Origin: Alphaproteobacteria bacterium SS10
Lineage (GTDB): Bacteria; Pseudomonadota; Alphaproteobacteria; TMED2
NCBI GenBank assembly: GCA_019192455.1
Contig: JAHCML010000006.1
Location: 124,604-188,603 of the forward strand
Direction: 5' to 3'
DNA: 64,000 nt
Shown here: positions 33,687 through 42,881 of the stretch, in pieces
Layout: every line of letters starts with the position of its first letter
Numbering within the stretch: position 1 is the stretch's first letter
Position numbers and translations under genes: made by a program
Notes under the pieces: model-generated
What the model saw: only the letters and a program-made list of their open reading frames with translations
What the model was told of the DNA's origin: nothing
Databases searched by the model: none

Positions 33687-35327
33687 TCAATTCAGCTCTT
33701 TAGCGCGTTCGCGCAGCACATATTTCTGCACTTTACCGGTCGATGTCTTGGGCAACTCGCCGAAAACCACCTTCTTAGGCGCCTTGAAATGGGCCATGTT
33801 CTCACGGCAATGGGCGATTAGGCTGGCCTCATCCAGAGAGCTATCGGGCTTAAGCGTGACAAAGGCACAGGGCGTCTCGCCCCATTTATCATCTGGTCGT
33901 GCCACCACGGCGGCCTCCATCACCGATGGATGATCATAAAGCACCCCCTCAACCTCGATAGTTGAGATGTTTTCACCGCCGGAAATGATGATGTCCTTTG
34001 ACCGATCCTTAATCTCGACATAGCCATCGGGGTGGCAAACGGCCAGGTCGCCAGTATGGAACCAGCCACCCTCAAAGGATTTTTGGGTCGTCTCCGGATT
34101 TTTCAGGTAGCCCTTCATCACGATGTTCCCGCGCATCATGATCTCGCCCATTGTCTGGCCATCGGCGGGAACCGGCTCCATCGTCTCAGGGTCCAGCACG
34201 GCTAGGCCCTCAAGGACGGGGTACGCCACACCCTGCCGGGATTTGATCGTGGCCTGGGTCTCGATACTCTCCCCATCCCATTCAGGCTTCCAAGCACAGA
34301 CGGTCGCTGGTCCATAAACCTCGGTCAGGCCATAGACATGGGTGACCTCAATCCCAAGCTCGGCCATCTCTCGTAAAGTGGCGGCTGGTGGGGCAGAAGC
34401 CGCGGTCATCATCTTCACGGATTGTGAAAACTCACGGCGTTGATCCGCCGTTGCATTAACGATCATCGACATAATGATCGGCGCGCCGCAGAGATGGGTC
34501 ACACCATGATCAGCAATGGCATCATAAATGGCCCCAGCCTCGATCCGGCGCAGACACACATGGGTCCCCGCCATCATGGTAATGCCCCATGGGAAGCACC
34601 AGCCATTGCAGTGAAACATTGGCAGGGTCCAGAGATAGACGGGAAAATGCGGCATCGGCCAGGTCAGTGAGTTGCCAATCGCATTCAGATAGGCCCCGCG
34701 ATGATGATAAACGACGCCTTTCGGATCGCCGGTCGTGCCAGAGGTGTAGTTGAGCGCAATTGCCTGCCACTCATCATCTGGCATCGACCATTCGGCGTTC
34801 GGATCACCGGTTTCGAGGAAAGCCTCATAGGTCGTCGAGCCAACTCGCTTGGCGTTTGGCAGGGACGGATCATCGATATCAATGACCAGAATTGGCCGCC
34901 CGATTAAGTCCAGAACTTCTTCTGCTAGTTCGGCAAACTCTGGGTCGACAATCAGTGCCTTAGCCTCACCGTGGTTCAAGATAAAGGCAATCGCATTGGC
35001 ATCTAACCGGACATTGAGGGCATTGATTACAGCACCCGCCATGGGGACACCGTGGGTCGCTTCAAACGCGGCCAGGATGTTTGGGGCCAATACGGACACC
35101 GTATCCCCAGCACCAATGCCAGCAAGGTTTAGGGCGGAAGCAAGCTGACGACACCGGGAATAGGTCTCAGCCCAGGTGAAACGGCGATCACCATCAATCA
35201 CTGATATCCGGTCCGGATGGATGGCAGCCGTCCTTGGCAAGAAGGACAAGGGCGATAACGGCTGATAGTTCGCTGCGTTGGCTGACAGATGGGCGGCGCT
35301 GTAGTGGCTGTCGGTTGGGTGGTGCAT
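33687..35327 (-). CDS. Acyl-CoA synthetase (AMP-forming)
   Basis: A 546-residue adenylate-forming ligase that activates a carboxylic acid to its CoA thioester. Core motifs are present: the ATP-binding NYTSGTTGDPKGV (about residues 170-182), THVYGLTEVYGP, GWFHTGDLAV and the catalytic lysine motif PKTSTGKVQK near the C-terminus. The subfamily resembles medium/long-chain and methylmercaptopropionate-type ligases; the substrate is not determined. I prefer ATG 35327 (MHHPTDSHYS) to an upstream in-frame start at 35384, because relatives begin near there. No operon partner is visible. Confidence 0.88.
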   Translation of the reverse strand: MHHPTDSHYSAAHLSANAANYQPLSPLSFLPRTAAIHPDRISVIDGDRRFTWAETYSRCRQLASALNLAGIGAGDTVSVLAPNILAAFEATHGVPMAGAVINALNVRLDANAIAFILNHGEAKALIVDPEFAELAEEVLDLIGRPILVIDIDDPSLPNAKRVGSTTYEAFLETGDPNAEWSMPDDEWQAIALNYTSGTTGDPKGVVYHHRGAYLNAIGNSLTWPMPHFPVYLWTLPMFHCNGWCFPWGITMMAGTHVCLRRIEAGAIYDAIADHGVTHLCGAPIIMSMIVNATADQRREFSQSVKMMTAASAPPAATLREMAELGIEVTHVYGLTEVYGPATVCAWKPEWDGESIETQATIKSRQGVAYPVLEGLAVLDPETMEPVPADGQTMGEIMMRGNIVMKGYLKNPETTQKSFEGGWFHTGDLAVCHPDGYVEIKDRSKDIIISGGENISTIEVEGVLYDHPSVMEAAVVARPDDKWGETPCAFVTLKPDSSLDEASLIAHCRENMAHFKAPKKVVFGELPKTSTGKVQKYVLRERAKELN

Positions 35328-35448
35328 TGATGAATCGCCGATCAGTTTTTTTGTGATTGGCGGCAGCTTAGTGGTCAACGGCACCGGCGGTCAAAGCTAT
35401 CAAGCTAACGTTTAGAAGCCCTTACCCCTTGTATTCCAAGGCATGCAG

Positions 35449-35468
35449 AAATCTCTAAGCTGAGATTT
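35449..35468. repeat. 7-bp hairpin in a divergent promoter region
   Basis: AAATCTC (35449-35455) pairs with GAGATTT (35462-35468) around TAAGCT, within the AT-rich gap between the acyl-CoA synthetase and the ankyrin/SH3 gene. A regulator-binding site is possible; no T-run follows. Confidence 0.4.
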
Positions 35469-35603
35469 GTTACGATAGGGTTTCATATCCTTGATACGTG
35501 TTATATGTATTAACCGTGATTTTGGCACTTGTGGGGTAGTGCTTAATCGCAAAGACATTGCAGATTGGCAGTGAAGCAAGCTGGCTATGGGGGCCAGAGC
35601 GTT

Positions 35604-36272
35604 ATGTCAAACAAGGCCGCTAGATATGTCGCGCGAGACGATGTCGTCTCTGAACGCGACCATATTGCGTATGGCAGCATGATCCGTGCGATCCTGCTGG
35701 ACGACGCCACGGCTGTTGCGCAGCTTGCTTATGAAGTTGGCGACGTAAACCAACTCGATGATACCGGACGCTCCGTCCTCCATATCGCGGTTATGCACCG
35801 ACGCGACCGTGTGCTCGCCCCACTGCTGTCGGCTGGTGCAGATGCCAGTATCGTCAATGAATACGGCCTAACCCCACTTGGCCTGGCCCTACAGGATGGT
35901 GCTGAGACCATTACCCGGATCCTTAGCCAGGCAGAAACCGAGGCCGAGGCGAAACCCAAAACCGTCTCTGATCCCGCTGGCGATCTGGTGCCCATTGCCG
36001 TCAGTAATGACAAATCACAAGAGCCGGTCGGCAAGCTGCTATCAATGAGCATCCGCATTAGACCAGAGAAGCGTTACGCCAACCTGCGGTCTAGACCGGA
36101 CGAGACCGCACGGATCGTAGCAACGGCAGTGCCGGCCACCCAGATGACCGTCATCGGCGTTTCCACCACCTGGGTTGAGGTCGAACTTGAGGCGGGCGCA
36201 CGAGGCTGGGCCCACCGCACCTGGCTGGACCTACCGATCCCCGAGGATGAGCCGCTCACCGCCGATGTGTGA
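35604..36272 (+). CDS. Ankyrin-repeat and SH3-like domain protein
   Basis: A 222-residue protein with two ankyrin repeats (DDTGRSVLHIAVMHRRD and NEYGLTPLGLALQDGAE, about residues 50-105), a charged linker of about 50 residues, and a C-terminal bacterial SH3-like domain (YANLRSRPDETARIVATAV to RGWAHRTWLDL, about 155-210). Ankyrin repeats bind proteins; bacterial SH3 domains usually bind peptidoglycan or proteins. No signal peptide is seen, so the protein seems cytoplasmic and the SH3 part probably binds a protein partner. ATG 35604 is chosen over 35565 because codons before it are not family-like. Convergent with the RND pump gene. Confidence 0.75.
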   Translation: MSNKAARYVARDDVVSERDHIAYGSMIRAILLDDATAVAQLAYEVGDVNQLDDTGRSVLHIAVMHRRDRVLAPLLSAGADASIVNEYGLTPLGLALQDGAETITRILSQAETEAEAKPKTVSDPAGDLVPIAVSNDKSQEPVGKLLSMSIRIRPEKRYANLRSRPDETARIVATAVPATQMTVIGVSTTWVEVELEAGARGWAHRTWLDLPIPEDEPLTADV

Positions 36273-36288
36273 TCAGCATAAAGCTTCC

Positions 36289-39200
36289 CTACTCCGCCGC
36301 TGGAACCTCAGCGCGTCCGTCATCCTGACCATCTGATCCAGCCACCTTGGGCCCTGGCTTATCGAAACCCAGTGACGTCAGGGTCTTGCGGATCAAGACA
36401 TAGAAGACCGGCGTGAAGACGAGACCAAACACGGTGACGCCAATCATGCCGAAGAAGACGGCCGTGCCCAGCGCCTGACGCATCTCAGCCCCAGCCCCTG
36501 AGGCAATCAGTAGAGGCACCACGCCAAGGATAAAGGCGAAGGACGTCATCATGATCGGGCGTAGCCGGGTTCGGCAGCTCTCAATCGCGGCCTCAACGAT
36601 CCCCTTCCCGTTTGCCTCTTCCTGCTTGGCGAATTCCACGATCAGGATGGCATTCTTACAGGCCAGGGCTATCAAGACTATAAAGCCAATCTGGGTAAGG
36701 ATGTTGTTGTCCAAGCCAAGCAACTGCACACCCGCCAGGGCGGAGAGCAGGCACATCGGCACGATCAAGACAATCGCCAGCGGCAGTGACCAACTCTCAT
36801 ACTGCGCAGCCAACACCAGGAAGGCGAAGAGCACACTAAGCGCGAAGATGATCAGCGGGTTGGTATCGATATTCACCTCTTGATAGGCGAGATCGGTCCA
36901 GGCGTAGCTGATGCCTGGCGGCAGGATCTGATCAGCCAGTTCGCCCATCCGTTTAATCGCATCACCAGAGCTGACGCCCGGTGCAGCATTACCCTGCAAC
37001 TCCGCTGCCTGATAGATGTTGTAGCGTGGCACCCGCTCTGGTCCCGCCTCATACCGGAACTCAATCAACGAGCCGAGGGGCACCATGGCGCCGGTAGTCG
37101 AACGCGTCTCAAGGCGGCGGATATCTTCCTCAACCAAACGGAATGGCGCATCGCCCTGGGCGCGAACCTGGAAGGTACGGCCAAACAGGTTGAAGTCATT
37201 CACAAAGACGGAGCCGATATAAACCTCCAGCGCGTTGAACACGTTGGAGACCGGCACGTTCAGTTTCTCCGCTCGCACGCGATCCACATCGATGAATATC
37301 TGCGGTGCGTTCGCCTGGAATGGTGAGAAGACAGCAACAGAAGAGCTGTCCTGCCAGGCGGCAACCATCAGGTCCTGGGTTGCCTGGTTCAGGACATCAA
37401 GCCCACGTCCCCGACGATCCTGGATCATCATCTTCCAGCCACCGGCATTACCAATGCCCCGCACCGGCGGTGGCGGCACAACAAAAACATTGGCATCCAG
37501 CACCGACTGAACCTTCTGATTGGTTTCAGCCAAGATGCGATTGGCCGTTAACCCCTTTGGCATCCGCTCAGAAAAAGGCGCGAAGGCAGAGAAGACGGCA
37601 GCGGCATTTGAGGCATTGGTGAAGGTGGCGCCGTTAAAACCAGCGAAGGTAGCGGTGTGAACAATCCCATCGGTCTCGAGCATCAGCTGCTCAACCCGCC
37701 TCGTCACCTCATCCGTTCTGGCTAGGGAAGCACCAGCGGGCAGTTGAACCACCGTGATGATGTAGCCCTGATCCTGTTGCGGGATGAAGCCGGTCGGCAC
37801 GCGCTGGAAGTTCCAGGCCGTCAGCGCGATCAAAACGGTGTAGAGGACCAGCATGACGGCCCGCCCCTCAATCACCTTCGCGACCAGCCACGCATAGCCG
37901 TTGCTGAGCTTATCAAAGCCCTTATCAAAGGCCCTCGCCGCTTTTTGCAGCAGGCTTAACTTCTTCGCCTCCTCATCACTGCAATGATGCTCCTTCTTCC
38001 GCAGCAGGATCGCGCAGAGGGCCGGGCTAAGGGTCAGTGAATTGATCGAGGAGATAACCGTTGCCGTCGCAATGGTCAGGCCGAATTGCTTAAAGAACTG
38101 GCCGGTAATGCCCGATAGGAAGGTGGAAGGGACAAAGACGGCAACCAGCACCAGCGTGGTTGCAATTAGCGCGGTTGCCACCTCGGTCATGGTCACATGG
38201 GTTGCGGTTCGTGGATCCTTACCCTCGGCGATATTCCGTTCCACATTCTCAACCACCACAATGGCATCATCGACCACGATCCCAACCGCCAGCACCAGAC
38301 CAAACAGGGTTAAGTTGTTGATCGAGTAGCCAAAGGCCTGCATGACCGCCAGCGTGCCGATCAGGGACACCGGAATGGCGGCAATCGGCACAATCGCCGC
38401 GCGCCAAGAATGCAGGAAGATGAGCATCACAATGGTGACCAGGGCCACCGCCTCGGCAATGGTGCGGAGAAGTTCGGCGATCGACTCTTCAATGAACTGG
38501 GTCGGGTTATAGATCACGTCATAGCCGACACCTTGCGGGAACCCTTCAGAGAGTTCCTCCATTGTTGTCAGCACCTGATCGGCGGTATCCAAGGCGTTCG
38601 ATCCTGGGCGTTGAAAGATCGCCAGGGCAACGGCTGGTGAGCCAGATTTGTAGGAGTTGTTGACGTAGGATTCCGCCCCCAACTCAACCCGGGCCACATC
38701 TTTGACCCGCACCAGCTGACCATCATCGCCGGTCTTCACAACAATCTCTTCGAACGCCTTAACGCTATCGAGGCGACCGCGCAGCTGTAGCTGTGTTTGG
38801 AAGGCTGGTGGGTTGGCAACCGGCGGCTGTCCAAGGGCACCGCCCGCCACCTGTACGTTCTGCTCACGCAAGGCGGCGACCACATCACCCGTGGTCAGCG
38901 ACAGCTCCCCCATGCGCTGCGGGTCCAGCCAGACGCGCATTGAGTAGTCGCGAGCACCAAACATGCGCACCTCGCCGACCCCATCAATCCGGGACAGGAC
39001 ATCGCGCACCTGAAGCAGGGCGTAGTTGGAGATATAGAGCTGATCCCGGCTGTTATCCGGGCTCTCCATATGCACCACCATCATCAGATCGGGGGAGCTC
39101 TTACGGGTCGTCACACCCAGCGCGCGCACCTCTTCAGGCAGGCGCGGCTCAGCCGTCGCGACGCGGTTCTGAACCAGAACCTGCGCATCCTCCAGATTGG

Positions 39201-39498
39201 TGCCGAGGGCAAAGGTGACTGTGATGCTCAACTCACCAGAGCTGGTGGATTGGCTGAGCATATAGATCATGTCCTCAACGCCATTAATCTCCTGCTCAAG
39301 CGGAGCGGCCACCGTATCGGCGATGGTCTGGGCATTCGCCCCCGGATAGGAGGCGGAGACCACAATCGTCGGTGGGGCAATCTCTGGATACTGGGTCATC
39401 GGCAGCGCGTTGAACGCGATCATCCCCACCACAATGGTGATGATGGAGAGGACCGCAGCAAAGACGGGCCGATCAACGAAGAAATGGGAGAAGTTCAC
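36289..39498 (-). CDS. RND efflux pump inner-membrane transporter (HAE1/AcrB type)
   Basis: A 1069-residue proton-driven multidrug exporter, normal length for the AcrB/MexB family. The N-terminal helix reads FFVDRPVFAAVLSIITIVVG. The proton-relay aspartates are in AVGIVVDDAIVVVENVERN (helix 4), and the relay lysine in ALACKNAILIVEFAKQ (helix 10). Porter and docking domains lie in the two large periplasmic loops, with VPPPPVRGIGNAGG as a typical segment. Its ATG overlaps the last four bases of the adaptor gene, so both are one operon. No outer-membrane channel or regulator gene is adjacent. Confidence 0.95.
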   Translation of the reverse strand: MNFSHFFVDRPVFAAVLSIITIVVGMIAFNALPMTQYPEIAPPTIVVSASYPGANAQTIADTVAAPLEQEINGVEDMIYMLSQSTSSGELSITVTFALGTNLEDAQVLVQNRVATAEPRLPEEVRALGVTTRKSSPDLMMVVHMESPDNSRDQLYISNYALLQVRDVLSRIDGVGEVRMFGARDYSMRVWLDPQRMGELSLTTGDVVAALREQNVQVAGGALGQPPVANPPAFQTQLQLRGRLDSVKAFEEIVVKTGDDGQLVRVKDVARVELGAESYVNNSYKSGSPAVALAIFQRPGSNALDTADQVLTTMEELSEGFPQGVGYDVIYNPTQFIEESIAELLRTIAEAVALVTIVMLIFLHSWRAAIVPIAAIPVSLIGTLAVMQAFGYSINNLTLFGLVLAVGIVVDDAIVVVENVERNIAEGKDPRTATHVTMTEVATALIATTLVLVAVFVPSTFLSGITGQFFKQFGLTIATATVISSINSLTLSPALCAILLRKKEHHCSDEEAKKLSLLQKAARAFDKGFDKLSNGYAWLVAKVIEGRAVMLVLYTVLIALTAWNFQRVPTGFIPQQDQGYIITVVQLPAGASLARTDEVTRRVEQLMLETDGIVHTATFAGFNGATFTNASNAAAVFSAFAPFSERMPKGLTANRILAETNQKVQSVLDANVFVVPPPPVRGIGNAGGWKMMIQDRRGRGLDVLNQATQDLMVAAWQDSSSVAVFSPFQANAPQIFIDVDRVRAEKLNVPVSNVFNALEVYIGSVFVNDFNLFGRTFQVRAQGDAPFRLVEEDIRRLETRSTTGAMVPLGSLIEFRYEAGPERVPRYNIYQAAELQGNAAPGVSSGDAIKRMGELADQILPPGISYAWTDLAYQEVNIDTNPLIIFALSVLFAFLVLAAQYESWSLPLAIVLIVPMCLLSALAGVQLLGLDNNILTQIGFIVLIALACKNAILIVEFAKQEEANGKGIVEAAIESCRTRLRPIMMTSFAFILGVVPLLIASGAGAEMRQALGTAVFFGMIGVTVFGLVFTPVFYVLIRKTLTSLGFDKPGPKVAGSDGQDDGRAEVPAAE

Positions 39499-40664
39499 GG
39501 CCGGCTCTCCGCAAAGACGTCGCGGATTTCACCGGGCTCCGGCGTGACTGGAGCGCCAGGGCGGACACGCTGCAGGCCGTTGATCACAATCCGCTCACCC
39601 GGCCTCAACCCTTCTTCGATAACCCGGAACCCCTCAATCAGCGGGCCAGTTATCACCGGCCGGGCTTCAGCCACATCACCCTCACCGATTACATAGACAA
39701 ATCGGGTTGTCTGGTCGGTGCCAACGACGTCATCGGGGACCAGGATCGCCTCAAACTCATCGGTGGCCGGCACCCGAACCTTGGCGAACAGGCCCGGGAT
39801 GAAGGTACCGTTGGGGTTATCCAAAACAGCGCGGAGGGTGACCGTGCTGGTCTCAAAATCAAAGCGTGGCTCAACGAAATCGACTTCACCCTGATTGATA
39901 AACTCAGTCTCATCAGCCAGCGCTAAGGTTACGCGGGTCCGTTCGGCATCGCCCTGATTGGCGGCCACCCGGGCAAAACGAAGGTAATCCGCCTCGTTCA
40001 CATCAAAGAAGAAATAAATCGGATCTACCGAGGAAATGGTGGTCAGGAGGGTGGCATTGGCCGTCCCACCGCTGATCAGGTTCCCGACAGTGACCTGTTC
40101 CCGGCTAATTCGCCCAGACACTGGCGCGCGGATCTCGGTGAACTCAAGGTTCAGCTGCGCCTGGCGCAGCGCTGCTTGTGAGGCCTGAATACGAGCACGG
40201 GAAGCCTGTTCAGTCTGCACTCGCTCATCAAACACACTCTCAGAGATGTTACGGTTGGCAACCAGCTGCTCAGCCCGCTCACGTTCACGGATGGCTAGGC
40301 GTAGGGCCGTTCGCTCCTGGCTCAAATCCGCCTCAGCGCGATCAACGTCGAGCTGGAATGGCCGTTGATCAATAACGAAAAGCAGGTCGCCCGCCTGAAC
40401 CACATCGCCAGGCTGGAAATTGATGCTGTCGAGATAGCCGCTAACCCGGGCGCGTAACTCAACAAACTCCACCGCTTCAAACCGACCCGTGTATTCCGCT
40501 TCCTCAATCACATCGCGGACGAGAGGCTCGGCAACCGTGACGGTAGGCGGTGGTGGTGCCCCACCGGCTTGCTGTTGGGCCTGATCCTCACACGCCGTCA
40601 GGGCGACAAGGGGCAGTGCCAAAAACAACGCGGCACGGATGGGTGACGGCCAGATCGAAAACAT
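39495..40664 (-). CDS. RND efflux periplasmic adaptor lipoprotein (AcrA type)
   Basis: A 389-residue membrane-fusion protein that links the RND pump to an outer-membrane channel. A lipoprotein signal ends in LVALTAC with Cys25 as the lipidated residue. The lipoyl/hairpin part includes VSGYLDSINFQPGDVVQAGDLL, and a long alpha-hairpin covers about residues 100-170. Beta-barrel and membrane-proximal domains follow, ending near GLQRVRPGAPVTPEPGE. It is first in the adaptor-pump pair and overlaps the pump gene by 4 bp. Most such systems have a TetR regulator nearby; none is seen here. Confidence 0.92.
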   Translation of the reverse strand: MFSIWPSPIRAALFLALPLVALTACEDQAQQQAGGAPPPPTVTVAEPLVRDVIEEAEYTGRFEAVEFVELRARVSGYLDSINFQPGDVVQAGDLLFVIDQRPFQLDVDRAEADLSQERTALRLAIRERERAEQLVANRNISESVFDERVQTEQASRARIQASQAALRQAQLNLEFTEIRAPVSGRISREQVTVGNLISGGTANATLLTTISSVDPIYFFFDVNEADYLRFARVAANQGDAERTRVTLALADETEFINQGEVDFVEPRFDFETSTVTLRAVLDNPNGTFIPGLFAKVRVPATDEFEAILVPDDVVGTDQTTRFVYVIGEGDVAEARPVITGPLIEGFRVIEEGLRPGERIVINGLQRVRPGAPVTPEPGEIRDVFAESRP

Positions 40665-40902
40665 AGCGTGGGATCTCTTTCAGCGATGTGGGTTGCCAGC
40701 AGAGATACCCCGATACGCAGTAGCGAGAACCGGTTATCAGCAAAAACTTATGCTTGGCCGCAAAATATGAAAACTTCGATGGTGTTTTCAGCCACTTAGC
40801 AGCCGAGACCGGGACCACCCGAAGAGGTGTCCGACAGGCGGGGAAGCTGCAAGCACTCCAGATTTAAGCGGGAATTGGGCTGATCGGGCGCGAATAAGGG
40901 AA
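40665..40902. other. Promoter region of the efflux operon and tRNA downstream flank
   Basis: About 240 bp between the adaptor start and the tRNA. The AT-rich part 40735-40790 is the likely promoter of the pump operon. No gene or strong hairpin is visible. Confidence 0.4.
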
Positions 40903-40987
40903 TGGTGCCCCTGGCCTGACTCGAACAGGCACGTCCGAAGACAATAGATTTTGAATCTACCGCGTCTACCAATTCCGCCACAGGGGC
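40903..40987 (-). tRNA. tRNA-Leu(CAA)
   Basis: An 85-nt cloverleaf on the minus strand. The acceptor strand GCCCCTG (5' end at 40987) pairs with CAGGGGC, followed by discriminator A and an encoded CCA (40903-40905). The D-arm reads GGCGGAATTGGTAGACGC, the anticodon loop TTCAAAA gives anticodon CAA, a long variable arm typical of leucine tRNA follows, and the T-arm is GTTCGAGTC. No integrase or attachment repeats were seen beside it. Confidence 0.95.
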
Positions 40988-41156
40988 GCACCAAGCCGCG
41001 ATCAGCAGCGGCATCTTAGGCATTGGCAACACTGGGTCAATCAGAACCTTAAGACAAAGCTGTTGGCAGTTCTGGTTGGCTGTGGCGATTGCTTTGGCTA
41101 CAAGGGTAATCGTGATCGCCACGGCCTAATCTCACACACAGACAAGATTCATCGCC

Positions 41157-41978
41157 ATGAACCGCCAGGAACGCCGGCGCCAGGAAAAGCTGCGCCAAAA
41201 GACCCTGTCTGACCAGGACCTCAAGAACCCGCAAATCATGCTTGAGAAGGGCTTCGCCCACCAGCAAGCGGAAGAGTATGAGGTTGCGACTGAGCTCTAC
41301 ACCCAGGTGCTGGCCATTGATGCTGAGAATGCCGATGCCCATCACATGCTGGGCGCCATTGCCTATGCCCAGGGCCAGCATGAGGTTGCGTTTGAGCGGA
41401 TCTCTGAGGCACTCAAGATCGATGAGCAGAATGCCGGTTACTGGACCAATCTTGGCAACGCGTTGAAAGAGCTAGACCGGATCGAAGATGCGGTGAAGGC
41501 CTATGAGAATGCGCTGGCGGTGAACCCTGAATTCACCGTGGCGGCGTTCAACCTCGGCAACCTCTACCGTGAGACTGACGAGCTGGATAAGGCGATCTTC
41601 GCCTACCAGCGCGCGCTAGAAGTTGACGGCGATTACGCTGAGGCATGGCTCAACATCGGTACGGCCTATCAGGCTAAGGGCGATAATGAAGGGGCAGAAA
41701 CCGCCTATTCCCGCACCGTTGCCCTCGACCCCGAATATCCAGATGCCCACAACAATCTGGGCAATCTGCTGATCGACCTGGGGCGCCATGATGAGGCGGA
41801 AGCGGCCATTGATAAGGCCCTGGCCTTGGCACCAGAGTTCCCCGATGCCTTCTTCAACAAGGGCAAGCTAGCCGAAGCTAAAGGCGACAGCGAAGCCGCG
41901 AAGATTTCCTATACCAAGGCGGTTGAGCTAGATGCCGATTTCGATGACGCCAAAGAGGCGTTAGCGAAGCTAGGCTAG
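41157..41978 (+). CDS. Tetratricopeptide-repeat protein
   Basis: A 273-residue soluble protein with about six or seven TPR units of 34 residues. Examples are the recurring G.AY.  ..A...Y..AL..DP pattern: YWTNLGNALKELDRIEDAVK, AFNLGNLYRETDELDKAIF and AWLNIGTAYQAKGDNEGAET. TPR arrays bind other proteins. There is no signal peptide, and the N-terminus (MNRQERRRQEKLRQKT) is very basic. It is convergent with the FkbM methyltransferase gene and followed by an O-GlcNAc-transferase-like gene, so a role in the same modification locus is possible but unproved. Confidence 0.88.
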   Translation: MNRQERRRQEKLRQKTLSDQDLKNPQIMLEKGFAHQQAEEYEVATELYTQVLAIDAENADAHHMLGAIAYAQGQHEVAFERISEALKIDEQNAGYWTNLGNALKELDRIEDAVKAYENALAVNPEFTVAAFNLGNLYRETDELDKAIFAYQRALEVDGDYAEAWLNIGTAYQAKGDNEGAETAYSRTVALDPEYPDAHNNLGNLLIDLGRHDEAEAAIDKALALAPEFPDAFFNKGKLAEAKGDSEAAKISYTKAVELDADFDDAKEALAKLG

Positions 41979-41979
41979 G

Positions 41980-42834
41980 CTACTCGGTGGAGCGCTTAAG
42001 CGCTGCCTGACGCCAATCATCCAGACCAATCACCCGCTCCATATTGGGGAAGGTGGCCTTAGCTGCTTTTGGCAAGGCGAGGATGTTTGTGTCCGGCATC
42101 TGGCCCGGGAAGTGGTTTGTATCGGCCTGGGCAAAGTTCGATGCCTGGAACATATCGGCGAAATGCCACCAGGCCTCATAATCCTCGGCTTCCAAAAACT
42201 CGAGCAATTCTCGAATGGGCTCGTAATTGCCGGGGTAAGAGATAAACAGCACCGGCCCCAGCGTGCGGATCAGGTTCACGGCACCTTGCAGCACCGCGAG
42301 CTCACCACCGCTGACATCAACTTTGATTAGGCGGCAGCGCTGCAACCCCAGCTGATCGAGCGTGATCACCTGAACTGGCTCACCCTGGTCCGCATCTTCA
42401 GGCAGCGTGCCGAAATCCTGCTTCTTCAGGGGGTTCATTAACGGCACGTTTTTGACCCCGGCTTCCGCCCCAACTGCCAACCGGTGATCAAAGACGTTCA
42501 CCAGGCGGTTTAGGCCGACATTCATCACCAGGGTTTGGTGGTTAAGGCGGGCAGGCTCAAACGCTTGAACGATGCCGCCGCCACGGATCAGTTTACGCGC
42601 TAGGGGAATGGTGTAGGCGCCGAGCCCGGCACCAACATCGATGACCAAATCATCCGGCTCCACCAACTCGAGCAACAGTGAAACCTGCGGATCGAACAAC
42701 TCCCCATATCGGCCGAGGGATACTGCCTGCCGCATATCGGTCAGATAGTAGCCAAAGACGCCTCGACGGCACTGCCTAACCTCAAGGAAGTCCGCCTGGA
42801 AGATTGGTTTTTGATCTGTGGCTTTGAAAGACAT
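41980..42834 (-). CDS. FkbM-family methyltransferase
   Basis: A 284-residue SAM-dependent methyltransferase. The SAM-binding motif I is DDLVIDVGAGLGAYTIPLA (about residues 57-75), followed by the FEPARLNHQTLVMNVGLN motif and an LIKVDVSGGELAVLQGA segment typical of FkbM proteins. Such enzymes O-methylate sugars of glycans or antibiotics. It lies 47 bp downstream of the SPINDLY-like glycosyltransferase gene on the same strand, so methylation of a sugar added by that protein is a reasonable idea (inference). Confidence 0.82.
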   Translation of the reverse strand: MSFKATDQKPIFQADFLEVRQCRRGVFGYYLTDMRQAVSLGRYGELFDPQVSLLLELVEPDDLVIDVGAGLGAYTIPLARKLIRGGGIVQAFEPARLNHQTLVMNVGLNRLVNVFDHRLAVGAEAGVKNVPLMNPLKKQDFGTLPEDADQGEPVQVITLDQLGLQRCRLIKVDVSGGELAVLQGAVNLIRTLGPVLFISYPGNYEPIRELLEFLEAEDYEAWWHFADMFQASNFAQADTNHFPGQMPDTNILALPKAAKATFPNMERVIGLDDWRQAALKRSTE

Positions 42835-42881
42835 TCAGCGATCGATGGCTTCTAGCTAGTGGTTTCTAGAATGAAGTGCGG

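Noticed and set aside
35449-35468. Hairpin considered as a riboswitch or terminator for the ankyrin/SH3 gene
   Set aside because: Too short, no T-run and no known aptamer consensus; kept only as an inverted repeat.
40903-40987. tRNA-Leu as a genomic-island attachment site
   Set aside because: No integrase, no direct repeat of the tRNA end and no change of gene style on either side.
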